Assembly (NCBI RefSeq): GCF_030815125.1 | Contig: NZ_JAUSWH010000005.1 | Span: 124,001 to 188,000 of the forward strand | DNA from: Allorhizobium paknamense | Lineage (GTDB): Bacteria > Pseudomonadota > Alphaproteobacteria > Rhizobiales > Rhizobiaceae | Reading direction: 5' to 3' | DNA length: 64,000 nucleotides | Part shown: positions 27,190 to 35,706 of the stretch, one piece after another | How positions within the stretch are numbered: position 1 is the first letter of the stretch | Layout of the letters: every line of letters begins with the position of its first letter | Notes under the pieces: model-generated | What the model was told of the DNA's origin: nothing | The model's database searches: none | What the model saw: only the letters and a program-made list of their open reading frames with translations | Made by a program: the position numbers and the translations under genes

Positions 27190-28095
27190 ATGCGTTTCAA
27201 GAATCTCGATCTCAATCTTCTGGTGGCGCTGGATACGCTGATCCGGGTGCGGAATGTCAGCCGCGCCGCCACGGAAATGTTCATGACGCAATCGGCAATG
27301 AGCAATGCTCTCGGGCGGTTACGGGATTATTTCGACGATCCACTGCTCATTCAGGTTGGACGTTCGATGGAATTGTCGCCACTGGCCGCATCCTTGCAGC
27401 AGCCCCTGCGGGACATCATGGTGCGCATCGAGGCAGCAGTGGTGTCAACCCCGTCCTTTGTCCCGGAGGAAGCGACGCGCAGCATCAACCTTGTCGTCTC
27501 GGATTATGCGCTGACAACGGTCATCCCACCCTTCCTGCAACGGGTCACGGCGCTGGCGCCCGGCATGCAGATGCATTTCCGCGCCCAGCAGAATTTTCCG
27601 CATCTTTTGCTGGAGCGTGGCGAGGCGGACCTACTCATCGCCCCTCGGCCCTTCTGTTCGACCCAGCACCCGTCGGAAATTCTGATCCGAGATCCACTAT
27701 GCTGTGTGGTGGATGCAGCCGTCCATGACAACGGAGCACGGCTTGCACCTGCCGATTTCTCAGAGGCGGGCCATATCGTCATGCGGCCGCCCAATGGTGG
27801 CGAAAGCTTTGCGGAGGTGGCCTGCCGTCAGGCCGGATTGACGCTCAAGGTGGAAGTGACCTCCTATTCGTTCTTTTCGCTGGCGCTTCTGGTGGAGGGA
27901 ACCAGGCGGATTGCCGTCATTCAGCGCAGCCTTGCCGACCGGATGATAAAGCTCGGAAATCTGCGCATCATGGAGCCGCCCGTGGATCTGGCGCATCTGG
28001 AACAGTCCCTGCAGTGGCACAGCTACCGCACCCGCGATCCCGCCCTTGTATGGTTGCGTAACCAGTTTCATGAAGCAATCTCTGCCAAATACTGA
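27190..28095 (+). CDS. LysR-family transcriptional regulator (NodD/NahR-like branch)
   Basis: A 301-residue protein. The start MRFKNLDLNLLVALDTLIRV and helix-turn-helix QSAMSNALGRLRDYFDDPLL are typical of the NodD/NahR/LinR branch and nearly match the truncated LysR protein at 1-291. It is divergent from the hydrolase operon across 193 bases and should activate that operon in response to its aromatic substrate. GGGGAGGAG lies upstream of the ATG. Confidence 0.92.
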   Translation: MRFKNLDLNLLVALDTLIRVRNVSRAATEMFMTQSAMSNALGRLRDYFDDPLLIQVGRSMELSPLAASLQQPLRDIMVRIEAAVVSTPSFVPEEATRSINLVVSDYALTTVIPPFLQRVTALAPGMQMHFRAQQNFPHLLLERGEADLLIAPRPFCSTQHPSEILIRDPLCCVVDAAVHDNGARLAPADFSEAGHIVMRPPNGGESFAEVACRQAGLTLKVEVTSYSFFSLALLVEGTRRIAVIQRSLADRMIKLGNLRIMEPPVDLAHLEQSLQWHSYRTRDPALVWLRNQFHEAISAKY

Positions 28096-28116
28096 CAGAA
28101 TTTTGCTCGGAAGACA

Positions 28117-28222
28117 CTACAGCGCCGTGCGTTTTATCAAGCGCACAAAGGACGCTGTAACACTTTAAATCTGCTGCATAATTTTCACCTTAAATCCACT
28201 CCGATTTAAGGAATCATGCTCC
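28117..28222. repeat. RIME-like element with two palindromes
   Basis: About 106 bases: a first imperfect palindrome CTACAGCGCCGTGCG...CGCTGTAACA, then a second one around CCTTAAATC/GATTTAAGG flanked by CATAATT and AATCATG. The size and the two large palindromes fit the published description of the Rhizobium intergenic mosaic element RIME1; identity by sequence was not checked. Confidence 0.65.
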
Positions 28223-28237
28223 AAGCTTTTGTTTTAC

Positions 28238-28285
28238 GCATTTCCGGACGAAAAACCGCGACTGCACTTTTTCTGGAAATGCTCT
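28238..28285. repeat. Dispersed intergenic palindromic repeat, full copy
   Basis: Starts GCATTTCCGGACG and ends GGAAATGCTCT, i.e. the minus-strand orientation of the TAGAGCATTTCC element. It lies directly next to the RIME-like element. Confidence 0.75.
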
Positions 28286-28728
28286 AACCTCCGATCGGTC
28301 TAAATTTAAAGGTGGTTTTTTAGATATAGGTTTCGCTATTGTTATTCACGCCGTGAATATCAACCATTCTGAAAGCCCATTTTACATTCGTCAACTCAAC
28401 CGGTACCTCCAGAGCAGGGGCTCGCTGGTGCTCGGGAGGCGTTGACGCGGCGGGGCGGAATGGAGGAGGGAGCATCATCATCTTTCCAGGGTGCAGATAA
28501 AGGCGCGGTCATGGCCACGCCTATGTATCCTTAGACGTCGGCGGAGGGTTCAGGCCCGATCCCTGCGGGAATGATGGTTATGATCCGGCAGATCAGTGAT
28601 CCCTTTTGGGGGTGAAGAAGGTGGTCATCATTGATGTCCGGCCTGTGGTGACTTGCATCTCAATATCCGTCCCGATCGACAGCGCAAGGCAGTGGCCCAG
28701 CGCCGAATGTCTTTCTGAGGAGGATGGA

Positions 28729-29628
28729 ATGATTTTACGGAACGCGTGGAAATGTCTGATGCTCGGCACCTTGCTGGCGGGCTCGGCGGTGAGTAGCTTG
28801 CATGCGGCGGAAAACGGCAATACCCAGTACTCCCCCGGATCGGCGCAATTTTATGCCGGCGGTGTGCCGCCTTTTTCCGGCTTCTATCTTCTGTCTCAAA
28901 CCAGCTATTTTACCTCGGACCGTATGAATGACGGCGATGGCAACAAGCAGCCCTTCGAGTTCAAGGTGCGCTCCATCGCGGATACGTTCCGCCTCCTCTA
29001 TGTCTCGGATATCAACATCGCCGGGGCCCAGGTCTGGGGTCAATTGGTGGTGCCGGTCGTGCATCTCGATCTGGACCTTCCCTTCGGCGATGGAAACAAC
29101 CTGAACATTGCCGATATTACCGGCACCATCGGTCTTGCCTGGCATCTCGACCGCTACAATTCGATTGTCTTCGGGATCGATGTCGGCATGCCGACCGGCT
29201 ATTACAGCGCATCCGACGTTGCGAGCATCGGTCTCAATCACTGGTCCGTGCAGCCGACACTCGGCTATCACTATAGCGACCCGCAGGGGCTGGAACTGGC
29301 CACCACGGCGCGCCTTATCTTCAACACCCGCAACAACGACACCGATTACAAGACCGGTACGGAATTCGTGCTGGATTATGCCGTGGGCTGGAACATCGAC
29401 AAATGGCGCGTTGGCGCCGTCGGCTATTATCTGCAGCAGCTGACCGACGATACCGGCCCCACGGCCGCTGCGGACGGCCATCGCGGCAAAGGCTTCGCAC
29501 TCGGTCCGTCGCTCACCTACAGTTTCACGCCCGCAACCCAGGTCAGCGCCTCCTGGCAGCATGACATCGTTGCGGAAAACCGGGCGCAGGGCAACACGGT
29601 CTGGCTGAACTTCGCGACGAAGTTTTAG
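28729..29628 (+). CDS. SphA/MetA family outer-membrane protein (aromatic catabolism)
   Basis: A 299-residue protein. The start at 28729 follows TGAGGAGG. The signal peptide ends near SSLHAAENG. The mature part has alternating beta-strand pattern and the family segments GGVPPFSGFYLL, LPFGDGNNLN, WHLDRYNSIVFGIDVGMPTG and a C-terminal Phe (LNFATKF). This is the phenol-degradation MetA (SphA) family, found beside aromatic meta-cleavage clusters and thought to help substrate cross the outer membrane. Its TAG stop lies within a dispersed repeat. Confidence 0.82.
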   Translation: MILRNAWKCLMLGTLLAGSAVSSLHAAENGNTQYSPGSAQFYAGGVPPFSGFYLLSQTSYFTSDRMNDGDGNKQPFEFKVRSIADTFRLLYVSDINIAGAQVWGQLVVPVVHLDLDLPFGDGNNLNIADITGTIGLAWHLDRYNSIVFGIDVGMPTGYYSASDVASIGLNHWSVQPTLGYHYSDPQGLELATTARLIFNTRNNDTDYKTGTEFVLDYAVGWNIDKWRVGAVGYYLQQLTDDTGPTAAADGHRGKGFALGPSLTYSFTPATQVSASWQHDIVAENRAQGNTVWLNFATKF

Positions 29629-29686
29629 AGCATTGTCCCGAGAAAAGTGTGCTTGCGGTTTTCCGTTCGGAAATGCGTAAAAAAAG
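29626..29686. repeat. Dispersed intergenic palindromic repeat starting at a stop codon
   Basis: Begins TAGAGCATTGTCCCGAGAAA and contains GCGGTTTTCCGTTCGGAAATGCG, shared with other copies. The TAG is the stop codon of the MetA-like gene. Confidence 0.7.
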
Positions 29687-29750
29687 TAAGAGCATAATCA
29701 AAGCGGAGTGAAACCAGGATCGACAAGATTATGCTTCAAAATTAAATGTT

Positions 29751-29785
29751 AAAGCGCCGATCTGTTTCAAGCAGATCGGCGCTTT
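29751..29785. terminator. Hairpin terminator between convergent genes
   Basis: A perfect 14-bp stem (29751-29764 with 29772-29785, loop of 7). It starts AAAGCGCCGATC and ends GCGCTTT. The T-run is short, but the position between genes ending at 29628 and 29803 fits a bidirectional terminator. A related stem occurs at 46287-46328. Confidence 0.65.
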
Positions 29786-29802
29786 ACATTTGCTGCATCA
29801 TT

Positions 29803-31053
29803 TTATGCTTCAACACATGCGAGCAGGCTGACGGCATGAAGCAACAGGGTGGCGCCTGCGATGGAATGTTCGGGCTCCACATGTTCTGCCGGGTTATGGC
29901 TGAGGCCATCCCGGCAGGGCACGAAGATCATGGCGGCGGGCGCGATCCGGTTCATGAATAGCGCATCGTGAAAAGCTCCGGAGAGCATGTGTTGTGCGGC
30001 AAGGCCGGCGCTTTCTGCGGCCTGATCCAGCACCTCGAGCAAGGCGGGCGGAAATTGTGTTGGGGCCATGTCGAAAATTCGGGCGAGCATCACCTTGCAG
30101 GCCTCGCCGCGCGCCTCTCCTTCGAAGATCTCTTTCACCCGTGCTTCCATGGCGTCCAGCCGCTCCGGCGTGGGATGACGAAGGTCGATGGTCAGCCTTA
30201 CGCTTTCGGGAATGGCATTGGTGGCACCGGGCGAGAGTGTCATCCGGCCCACGGTGAAGCGCGCGGATGGATCGGCGGGCATGATCTCCTGATAAAGAAC
30301 CGCAAGTGCCGCAGTTACGGCCCGCATCGGATCGCGCCGATAGGTGAGGGCCGTGGTGCCGGCATGGGCGGTTTGACCCGTTACCGTCACCTCCAGCCAG
30401 CGCGTGCCCTGAATGCCAGTGACGATGCCGATGGGCAGGCCTTGGCTTTCCAGCGATGGCCCCTGTTCGATATGAACCTCGAGATAAGCATGGACCGGAA
30501 AGCCGAGTGGCCGCGACTGCGCTTCGGGAAGGCTTTGCAGCGTCGCAGCCAACTCCGGCGCAAAGTCCGCACCGTCGGTGGCCTTGAGGGTTCGCCAATG
30601 GTCCGGGATTGCGCCTTCGGCAAAGGCCATGGAGCCCATGCAGCCGGGGGCGAAGCGGCAACCTTCCTCATTGGTGAACGCCACCACTTCCACCGCCCGC
30701 TCGGTGGTCATCGCCAGATCCTCCAGGGTTTCCAGCACCTCGAAGGCCGAAAGCGTGCCGAGCGCCCCGTCAAAACGACCGCCTGCGGGCTGACTGTCGA
30801 GATGGCTGCCGATCAGAAGCGGCGGCAGGTCTGGATTTTTCCCCTCACGGCGAAGGAAAAGATTGGCAATGGGGTCCTGGAAGACCGAAAAGCCGCGCTT
30901 GAGTGCAAGCTCTGTCAGAAGCGTTCGGGATTGACGATCAAGCACCGTCAGGGCCTGCCGGTTGACGCCGCCCTGGTCCGTGCCGCCGATGGCTGCAAAG
31001 CGGTCCAGCCGCTCCAGCAGTCTCTCGCCGTTGATCGCAAGCCCTTCTGTCAT
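29803..31053 (-). CDS. M20-family amidohydrolase (N-carbamoyl amino acid hydrolase/allantoate amidohydrolase type)
   Basis: A 416-residue protein with the metal-binding signature of the AllC/HyuC branch: GSHLDSQPAGGRFDGALG (about residue 79), TNEEGCRFAPGCMGS with the catalytic Glu pair, a central dimerisation domain (GQTAHAGTTAL) and the distal FHDALFM region. These enzymes cleave the carbamoyl or ureido group from N-carbamoyl amino acids or allantoate. It follows the BtpA gene by 11 bases and is cotranscribed with it. Substrate not predictable from the neighbours. Confidence 0.88.
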   Translation of the reverse strand: MTEGLAINGERLLERLDRFAAIGGTDQGGVNRQALTVLDRQSRTLLTELALKRGFSVFQDPIANLFLRREGKNPDLPPLLIGSHLDSQPAGGRFDGALGTLSAFEVLETLEDLAMTTERAVEVVAFTNEEGCRFAPGCMGSMAFAEGAIPDHWRTLKATDGADFAPELAATLQSLPEAQSRPLGFPVHAYLEVHIEQGPSLESQGLPIGIVTGIQGTRWLEVTVTGQTAHAGTTALTYRRDPMRAVTAALAVLYQEIMPADPSARFTVGRMTLSPGATNAIPESVRLTIDLRHPTPERLDAMEARVKEIFEGEARGEACKVMLARIFDMAPTQFPPALLEVLDQAAESAGLAAQHMLSGAFHDALFMNRIAPAAMIFVPCRDGLSHNPAEHVEPEHSIAGATLLLHAVSLLACVEA

Positions 31054-31064
31054 TCTCTCGCCTT

Positions 31065-31910
31065 TCACGCGTCCAAACCCGGTTGCGCCGCGGCCACGAA
31101 GGTGCGGACCCGACTGAGTTCCACCGGATTCCACCAGACGCCGCCTTCTTTCAGCGAGGAGGCGACGATGACGCCGCTGGTGCGCTTCAGGATCTCGACG
31201 ATATTGCCGGTGTTGACGCCGGAGCCCACCAGAAGCGGCAGATGCGTCGCCTTACCGATCTCCTCGATCTCCTCGATGGTGGCGCTGTTGCCGGTGCGCT
31301 GGCCCGTGGCGATCACCCCGTCGGCGTCGAAGAAGGCGAGGTCACGGGTCAGTTCCTCGATGGTCCGGTCAGCGGTGATCGCATGGGCGCCATGCTTCAC
31401 ATGGCTGTCGGCGAAGACCTTGATATGCTCGGCGCGAAGGAGCGAACGGTAGCGCATGGCTTCCGCAGCCCTGCCTTCCATGAAGCCTTCATTGGCCACA
31501 TAGGCATTGGCCCATTGGTTGACGCGAATGAATTTGGCGCCGCCCGCCATGGCAATGGCAAAGGCCGGGATCGGCGCATTGGCCAGCACGTTGATGCCAA
31601 GCGGCACGCCGATGGCGCGGGCGATACGATCCGTCACCACGCTCATGAAGGCCGAGGTTTCCGGCCCGATATCCTCCGGCTTCGAAAAGGGAATATCGCC
31701 ATGGTTCTCGATGATGATGCCATGCATGCCGCCTTCGATCAGCGCCTCCGCATCGCGCATGCAGGTATCGTAGATGGTTTCCATCGCCGACCCACGATAG
31801 CGCGGCGCGCCGGGAAAGGCCGGGCAATGCACCATGCCGATCAGCGCTTTGCTGCGGCCGAAGATTTCCACGATGGCATTGGCCGCATTGTCGGATATGG
31901 TCTCACTCAT
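31065..31910 (-). CDS. BtpA/SgcQ family protein
   Basis: A 281-residue TIM-barrel-like protein with the family landmarks ALIGMVHCPAFPGAPRY, GGMHGIIIENHGDIPF, GINVLANAP and IRVNQW near residue 130, ending GSGVNTGNIVEIL. BtpA is needed for photosystem I in cyanobacteria. In heterotrophs the SgcQ homologue occurs in sugar operons with kinases and is a presumed nucleoside- or sugar-processing enzyme. ATG at 31913 is an alternative start; I prefer 31910 for its better spacing from AAAGGA. It diverges from the PfkB kinase gene with only 24 bases between the starts. Confidence 0.85.
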   Translation of the reverse strand: MSETISDNAANAIVEIFGRSKALIGMVHCPAFPGAPRYRGSAMETIYDTCMRDAEALIEGGMHGIIIENHGDIPFSKPEDIGPETSAFMSVVTDRIARAIGVPLGINVLANAPIPAFAIAMAGGAKFIRVNQWANAYVANEGFMEGRAAEAMRYRSLLRAEHIKVFADSHVKHGAHAITADRTIEELTRDLAFFDADGVIATGQRTGNSATIEEIEEIGKATHLPLLVGSGVNTGNIVEILKRTSGVIVASSLKEGGVWWNPVELSRVRTFVAAAQPGLDA

Positions 31911-31934
31911 CATCAGTCCTTTCGAAAGCATTGC

Positions 31935-32831
31935 ATGCGCGCCTTTGTCCTCGGCAATATCGCACTCGACGAAACCTATTCCCTTGCCGCGTTGCCGCAA
32001 GCCGGGCAATCCATTTTCGGTGCCCAGGCCTCCCGCGATCTCGGCGGCAAGGGTTGTAATCAGGCGATCGTGATGGCGCGCGCCGGTCTCTCAACCCAGC
32101 TGATCGCCGCCATCGGCACGGACGACAGGGCCGTGACCCTGCGCGACAGTCTCACCACCGAACCGGTGCTTGCGCACCTCATCTCCATCGACGGCGCGGC
32201 CAGCGACCTTTCCATCATCCTGACCACGCCGGACGGCGAAAATTCAATCATCACCACCCGCGATGCGGCTTCAAGCGTCCGCCCGCAACAGGCGCAGGCG
32301 GCACTCAATGTCAGCCAGCCCGGCGATCTGCTGGTCCTGCAAGGCAATCTGCCGGAAGAGACCACCCGCGCCGCGCTTGAAACCGCACGCGGCAAGGGCA
32401 TGACCACCGCCTTCAACCCGTCGCCGCTTCAGCCCTGGTTTTCAAGCCTCTGGCCGCTGATCGACATTGCCTTTCTCAATCAGGGTGAAGCGCAAGCGCT
32501 GACCGGCAGGACAGGCCCCGAAGCTGGCGCCATTCTCGTGGCCGCCGGTGTCTCCCGCATCGTCCTGACCCTCGGCGGCGAAGGCGCTTTGCTCGTCACC
32601 TCCGAGGGGAGCGTTGCCGTTCCCGCTTGCGCCTCCGCCGTCATCGATACGACCGGCGCAGGCGATTGCTTCATGGGAACGGCGCTGGCTTCGTCGCTGT
32701 TGCGGAATGTCCCACTGGATGCCCGCGCGCTGGAGGATGCGGCCAAGGCCGCCGCCGTCACCGTCAGCCGCCGGGGAACGCGGCAAGCCTTTCCGAGCGT
32801 TCCGGAACTTGCCGCGATCCTGAAAGGGTAG
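31935..32831 (+). CDS. PfkB-family carbohydrate kinase (ribokinase-like)
   Basis: A 298-residue protein. N-terminal glycine-rich substrate motif (ASRDLGGKGCNQAI, about residue 35) and the C-terminal PfkB signature DTTGAGDCFMGTAL, with catalytic Asp and anion hole, are both clear. It phosphorylates a sugar or nucleoside. The start is inferred from homology and the lack of an earlier family-like start; no strong ribosome site precedes it. It ends five bases before the convergent GATase-like gene. Confidence 0.88.
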   Translation: MRAFVLGNIALDETYSLAALPQAGQSIFGAQASRDLGGKGCNQAIVMARAGLSTQLIAAIGTDDRAVTLRDSLTTEPVLAHLISIDGAASDLSIILTTPDGENSIITTRDAASSVRPQQAQAALNVSQPGDLLVLQGNLPEETTRAALETARGKGMTTAFNPSPLQPWFSSLWPLIDIAFLNQGEAQALTGRTGPEAGAILVAAGVSRIVLTLGGEGALLVTSEGSVAVPACASAVIDTTGAGDCFMGTALASSLLRNVPLDARALEDAAKAAAVTVSRRGTRQAFPSVPELAAILKG

Positions 32832-32836
32832 GCTGA

Positions 32837-33622
32837 TCAGGCCTTTTCCGTCAGCCAGCCCAGAATGTTCTTCCAGAGCTTGCCATAGCCCTCCCACTCG
32901 CAGAAGGCGGGCGACAGCCAGTGCGGGCCGATATCCGAGGTCCAGGCAGCGGTCCGGCCCTTGCCGAAGCTGCCGGTCACGAGCAGCGGATGGCCGCCCT
33001 GATCCTGAGGCAGGCGGGCGACAACCTGGACATCGGCGCGCTCGCGCACCTCGACTTCGTTGACGCCGAGCAGCAGCGGCCATTCGCCGGTCAGGCCCGC
33101 GACAGTCGGGTGATCCGGCTTGATAATATCGGCGGTCGAGCCTTCTGGAATTTCCACGCGATCATCCCAGGGCAGGCAGGTGACGGGCAGTGTGTCTTCC
33201 ACCGGCGTGCGCCGCCAGCGGGCCTTGCCGTCAATGCCCTGGAAGGAGAAATAGCCGCCGACCATCAGCAGGCCGCCGCCCTTTTCCACCCACGCCTTGA
33301 TGAGCTTCAGCCGGTTCGGCACGGTTTTGGAGTGCAGCCAGACGGCGGGCGGCAAAAGTAAGGAGTTGGCGCCGATATCCGAGAGGATGATCGCGTCATA
33401 GGCATCAAGCCCCGCCATGTCGAAGGGGAATTTTTCCACCGCGTCATGGGCGGTCATATAGGTCAGCTCGAATTCGCTGCCTTCGAGCGCCTTGACCAGC
33501 GGCTCCGCCCCCAGATGGAAGGTGACGCTGCCGAACTGGTCGAAGCCTTTGTAATGGGTGGCGGAGCTGACCCAGCTTTCGCCGACGAGGAGAACTTTTT
33601 TCGTCATGACTTTCATGTCCAT
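32837..33622 (-). CDS. Putative glutamine-amidotransferase-like protein (GATase1-like family)
   Basis: A protein of about 261 residues with a class I amidotransferase-like fold (KVLLVGESWVSSATHYKGFD, AIILSDIGANSLLL, GGGLLMVGGYFSFQG, HPLLVTGSFGKGRTAAW). I see no Cys in the position of the catalytic nucleophile, so true glutaminase activity is doubtful; the family (PF07090-like) is uncharacterised and often sits in sugar operons. The start could be any of three nearby ATG codons (33622, 33616, 33607). It is the last gene of the LacI-controlled ABC operon. Confidence 0.75.
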   Translation of the reverse strand: MDMKVMTKKVLLVGESWVSSATHYKGFDQFGSVTFHLGAEPLVKALEGSEFELTYMTAHDAVEKFPFDMAGLDAYDAIILSDIGANSLLLPPAVWLHSKTVPNRLKLIKAWVEKGGGLLMVGGYFSFQGIDGKARWRRTPVEDTLPVTCLPWDDRVEIPEGSTADIIKPDHPTVAGLTGEWPLLLGVNEVEVRERADVQVVARLPQDQGGHPLLVTGSFGKGRTAAWTSDIGPHWLSPAFCEWEGYGKLWKNILGWLTEKA

Positions 33623-33629
33623 ATGCTCG

Positions 33630-34697
33630 TCAGATCTTCGCCTCGAAGACTGACCGCGGGTTGTCCCGCATCAGGGTTTGAAGGGTGGCGTCGTCCAGCC
33701 CGTGCCGCTTCAGGCGCGGCAGGAAATGCTTGAGAATATAGGCGTAACCATTGCCGCCATACTTCGTCAGCATCATCTTCAGGAAGACGTCGTGGGAAAG
33801 CAGGATGCGGTCCAGATGACCGCGTTCCACCAGTTTGACGATGGCGCGCGCCGCCTCTTCGTCGCTCGGGCATTGCACCTGCTGGTCGGCATAGAAGAAA
33901 TCCATGCCGATCATGTCGTATTCGATGAAGGCGCCCCGGCTGGCGAGTTCGCACTGATAGGCGAGATCGTCATGGGACGGGTTCATGTGGCAGAGCACGG
34001 TGTGGCGCAGGTCCGCGCCCTCCTCGGCCACCATATCCAGCACCTTATGGCCCAGCCGGAACCAGCCCGGCAGATGCACCATCAGCGGCAGGCCGGTGCG
34101 CAACTGCGCCTGGGCGGCCCCCCTGAGCGACTTCTGTTCTTCCGCGGTGAAGTCCGAGGAAACGCCGATCTCACCGATCAGGCCGATCTTGATATCGGTG
34201 CCATCGACCCCGTGCAGGGCCTCCGCCACGATTTCATCGGCAATCGCATCGACCGTGAGGCCCGCCACCTTTTCCGGATGGGAGGAGGCGAGGTAATAGC
34301 CGGCACCCATCACGATATTCAGCCCGGATGCCTTGGAAATTCTCTGTAAGGCGCTCGGGTTTCGGCCAATGCCCTGGCAGGTTGGCTCCACCACGGTATG
34401 GCCGCCCTCGCTTGCGAAGGCTTTGAGTTCGGCAATCGCCAGCGGCTCATCGTCAAGCGTGATGTTGTGCCTGTTGACGAAGGGGTCCTGGCGCAATTCG
34501 CCGAGGATTTCCATGCAGACGAAGCCTTCGGCGAGATATTGCCGTTCCGGTGTCTTCGGCTGATGCCACCAGCAGCGGCAATCGTTGAGGATGTGCTCGT
34601 GCATCAGCGTCACGCCCAGTTTGTCCACCGGGATTGCGCCTTGCACGGTCATCACCTTGCCGGAGCGGACATGGCCTTCTGATAGTTCACTTGCCAT
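33630..34697 (-). CDS. Phosphotriesterase-like lactonase/hydrolase
   Basis: A 355-residue amidohydrolase-superfamily protein: HxH in LMHEHILND, the bridging acidic residue in LIGEIGVSS, His residues in LMVHLPGW and CHMNPSHDD, and Asp in LLSHDVFLK. Proteins of this branch are usually lactonases acting on (phospho)sugar lactones, not true phosphotriesterases. In an operon with a ribose-type importer, hydrolysis of a sugar lactone fits well. Start at 34697 chosen because upstream codons overlap the permease gene end. Confidence 0.85.
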   Translation of the reverse strand: MASELSEGHVRSGKVMTVQGAIPVDKLGVTLMHEHILNDCRCWWHQPKTPERQYLAEGFVCMEILGELRQDPFVNRHNITLDDEPLAIAELKAFASEGGHTVVEPTCQGIGRNPSALQRISKASGLNIVMGAGYYLASSHPEKVAGLTVDAIADEIVAEALHGVDGTDIKIGLIGEIGVSSDFTAEEQKSLRGAAQAQLRTGLPLMVHLPGWFRLGHKVLDMVAEEGADLRHTVLCHMNPSHDDLAYQCELASRGAFIEYDMIGMDFFYADQQVQCPSDEEAARAIVKLVERGHLDRILLSHDVFLKMMLTKYGGNGYAYILKHFLPRLKRHGLDDATLQTLMRDNPRSVFEAKI

Positions 34698-34701
34698 GGC
34701 A

Positions 34702-35706
34702 TCAGGCCTTTCTCTTGGCGCCAAAGCGGAAATTGGCGGTGAAGATGCGGGTGTTGAGCCAGATGGCGGCAAGGATGATCGCGCCGGTGACGATCTGGGT
34801 GAAAAACGGCGAGATATGCATGAGGATCAGCCCGTTGCCGATCACCGCAATCGTCATGGTGCCGAGGACGGTGCCGAGAATGGTGCCGCGACCGCCCATC
34901 AGCGACGTGCCGCCCAGAACCACCGCTGCCACCACCTGCAACTCGAAACCCACTGCCGCATTGGAAGAGCCGGAGCCGAGACGGGCGGCAATCAGCAGGC
35001 CAGCAATTGCGGAAGAGACACCCGCAACCAGATAGACGGAGGCGAGGATCCATTTCGCCGGCATGCCAACCCGTCGGGCCGCTTCCAGATTGGAACCGAC
35101 AGCGACGACGCGGCGGCCATAGCGGGTGGACGAGATCACCACATAGCCGATGATGGTGAGCAGGATGCCGATCAGCGCCGGAACCGGCATGCCCAGCCAA
35201 TCGCCGCGACCGAGAAAGAAGAAGCCGGGCGCATCGGGGATCGGGATGGAATAGCCCTGGGTGATGTAGAGCGCCACACCGCGCAGGATGGACAGACCGG
35301 CAAGCGTGACGATGAAGGCCGGAATGCCCTGATAGGCGATGAACCAGCCCTGCAACAGGCCGAGCACCCCGCCGAGCACAAGCATGGCGACCAGCACCAG
35401 CGGCCAGGGATAACCCGCCGCCAGCCCGATTGCGCCGATGGCATTGATCAGGGCCACCATGGAGCCGACCGAAAGATCGATGCCACCCGTGATGATCACC
35501 AGAGTCATGGCAATGGACACGATCAGGATCGGTGCTGCCTGGCGTACGACGTTCAGCAGATTGCCGGCTGTCAGAAACGTATCCGTGGTGACGGAAAAGA
35601 ACAGCATGCAGGCGAGAAAGAAGACGGCGATGGAGAGAACCTGGGCGTTTTCCGCAATGAAATCCGCCAGCGGCGAGCCCTTGGCGCGTTCAGTATAGAC
35701 GGTCAA
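34702..35706 (-). CDS. Ribose-type ABC transporter permease (RbsC-like)
   Basis: A 334-residue integral membrane protein with about 10 segments and the family motif ITGGIDLSVGSMVAL near residue 72 and GGTSLMGGRGTILGTVLG near residue 270. It partners the ATPase at 35703 (4-base overlap) and the binding protein at 36509. Substrate likely a pentose, polyol or sugar lactone. Confidence 0.92.
   Translation of the reverse strand: MTVYTERAKGSPLADFIAENAQVLSIAVFFLACMLFFSVTTDTFLTAGNLLNVVRQAAPILIVSIAMTLVIITGGIDLSVGSMVALINAIGAIGLAAGYPWPLVLVAMLVLGGVLGLLQGWFIAYQGIPAFIVTLAGLSILRGVALYITQGYSIPIPDAPGFFFLGRGDWLGMPVPALIGILLTIIGYVVISSTRYGRRVVAVGSNLEAARRVGMPAKWILASVYLVAGVSSAIAGLLIAARLGSGSSNAAVGFELQVVAAVVLGGTSLMGGRGTILGTVLGTMTIAVIGNGLILMHISPFFTQIVTGAIILAAIWLNTRIFTANFRFGAKRKA

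Larger units (their letters stand above)
28096..28728. other. Intergenic region with two repeats and a palindromic site
   Basis: This 633-base gap holds no convincing gene. It begins with the RIME-like and GCATTTCC repeats (28117-28285). After these there is a perfect 15-base palindrome ATTCACG-C-CGTGAAT (28344-28358) with T-N11-A geometry, a candidate LysR operator for the MetA-like gene. The remaining roughly 350 bases before 28729 show nothing I recognise. Confidence 0.5.

Noticed and set aside
31083..31934. Upstream extension of the PfkB kinase gene by about 284 codons
   Set aside because: The extension lies antisense to the BtpA gene, and PfkB homology begins exactly at the ATG at 31935.
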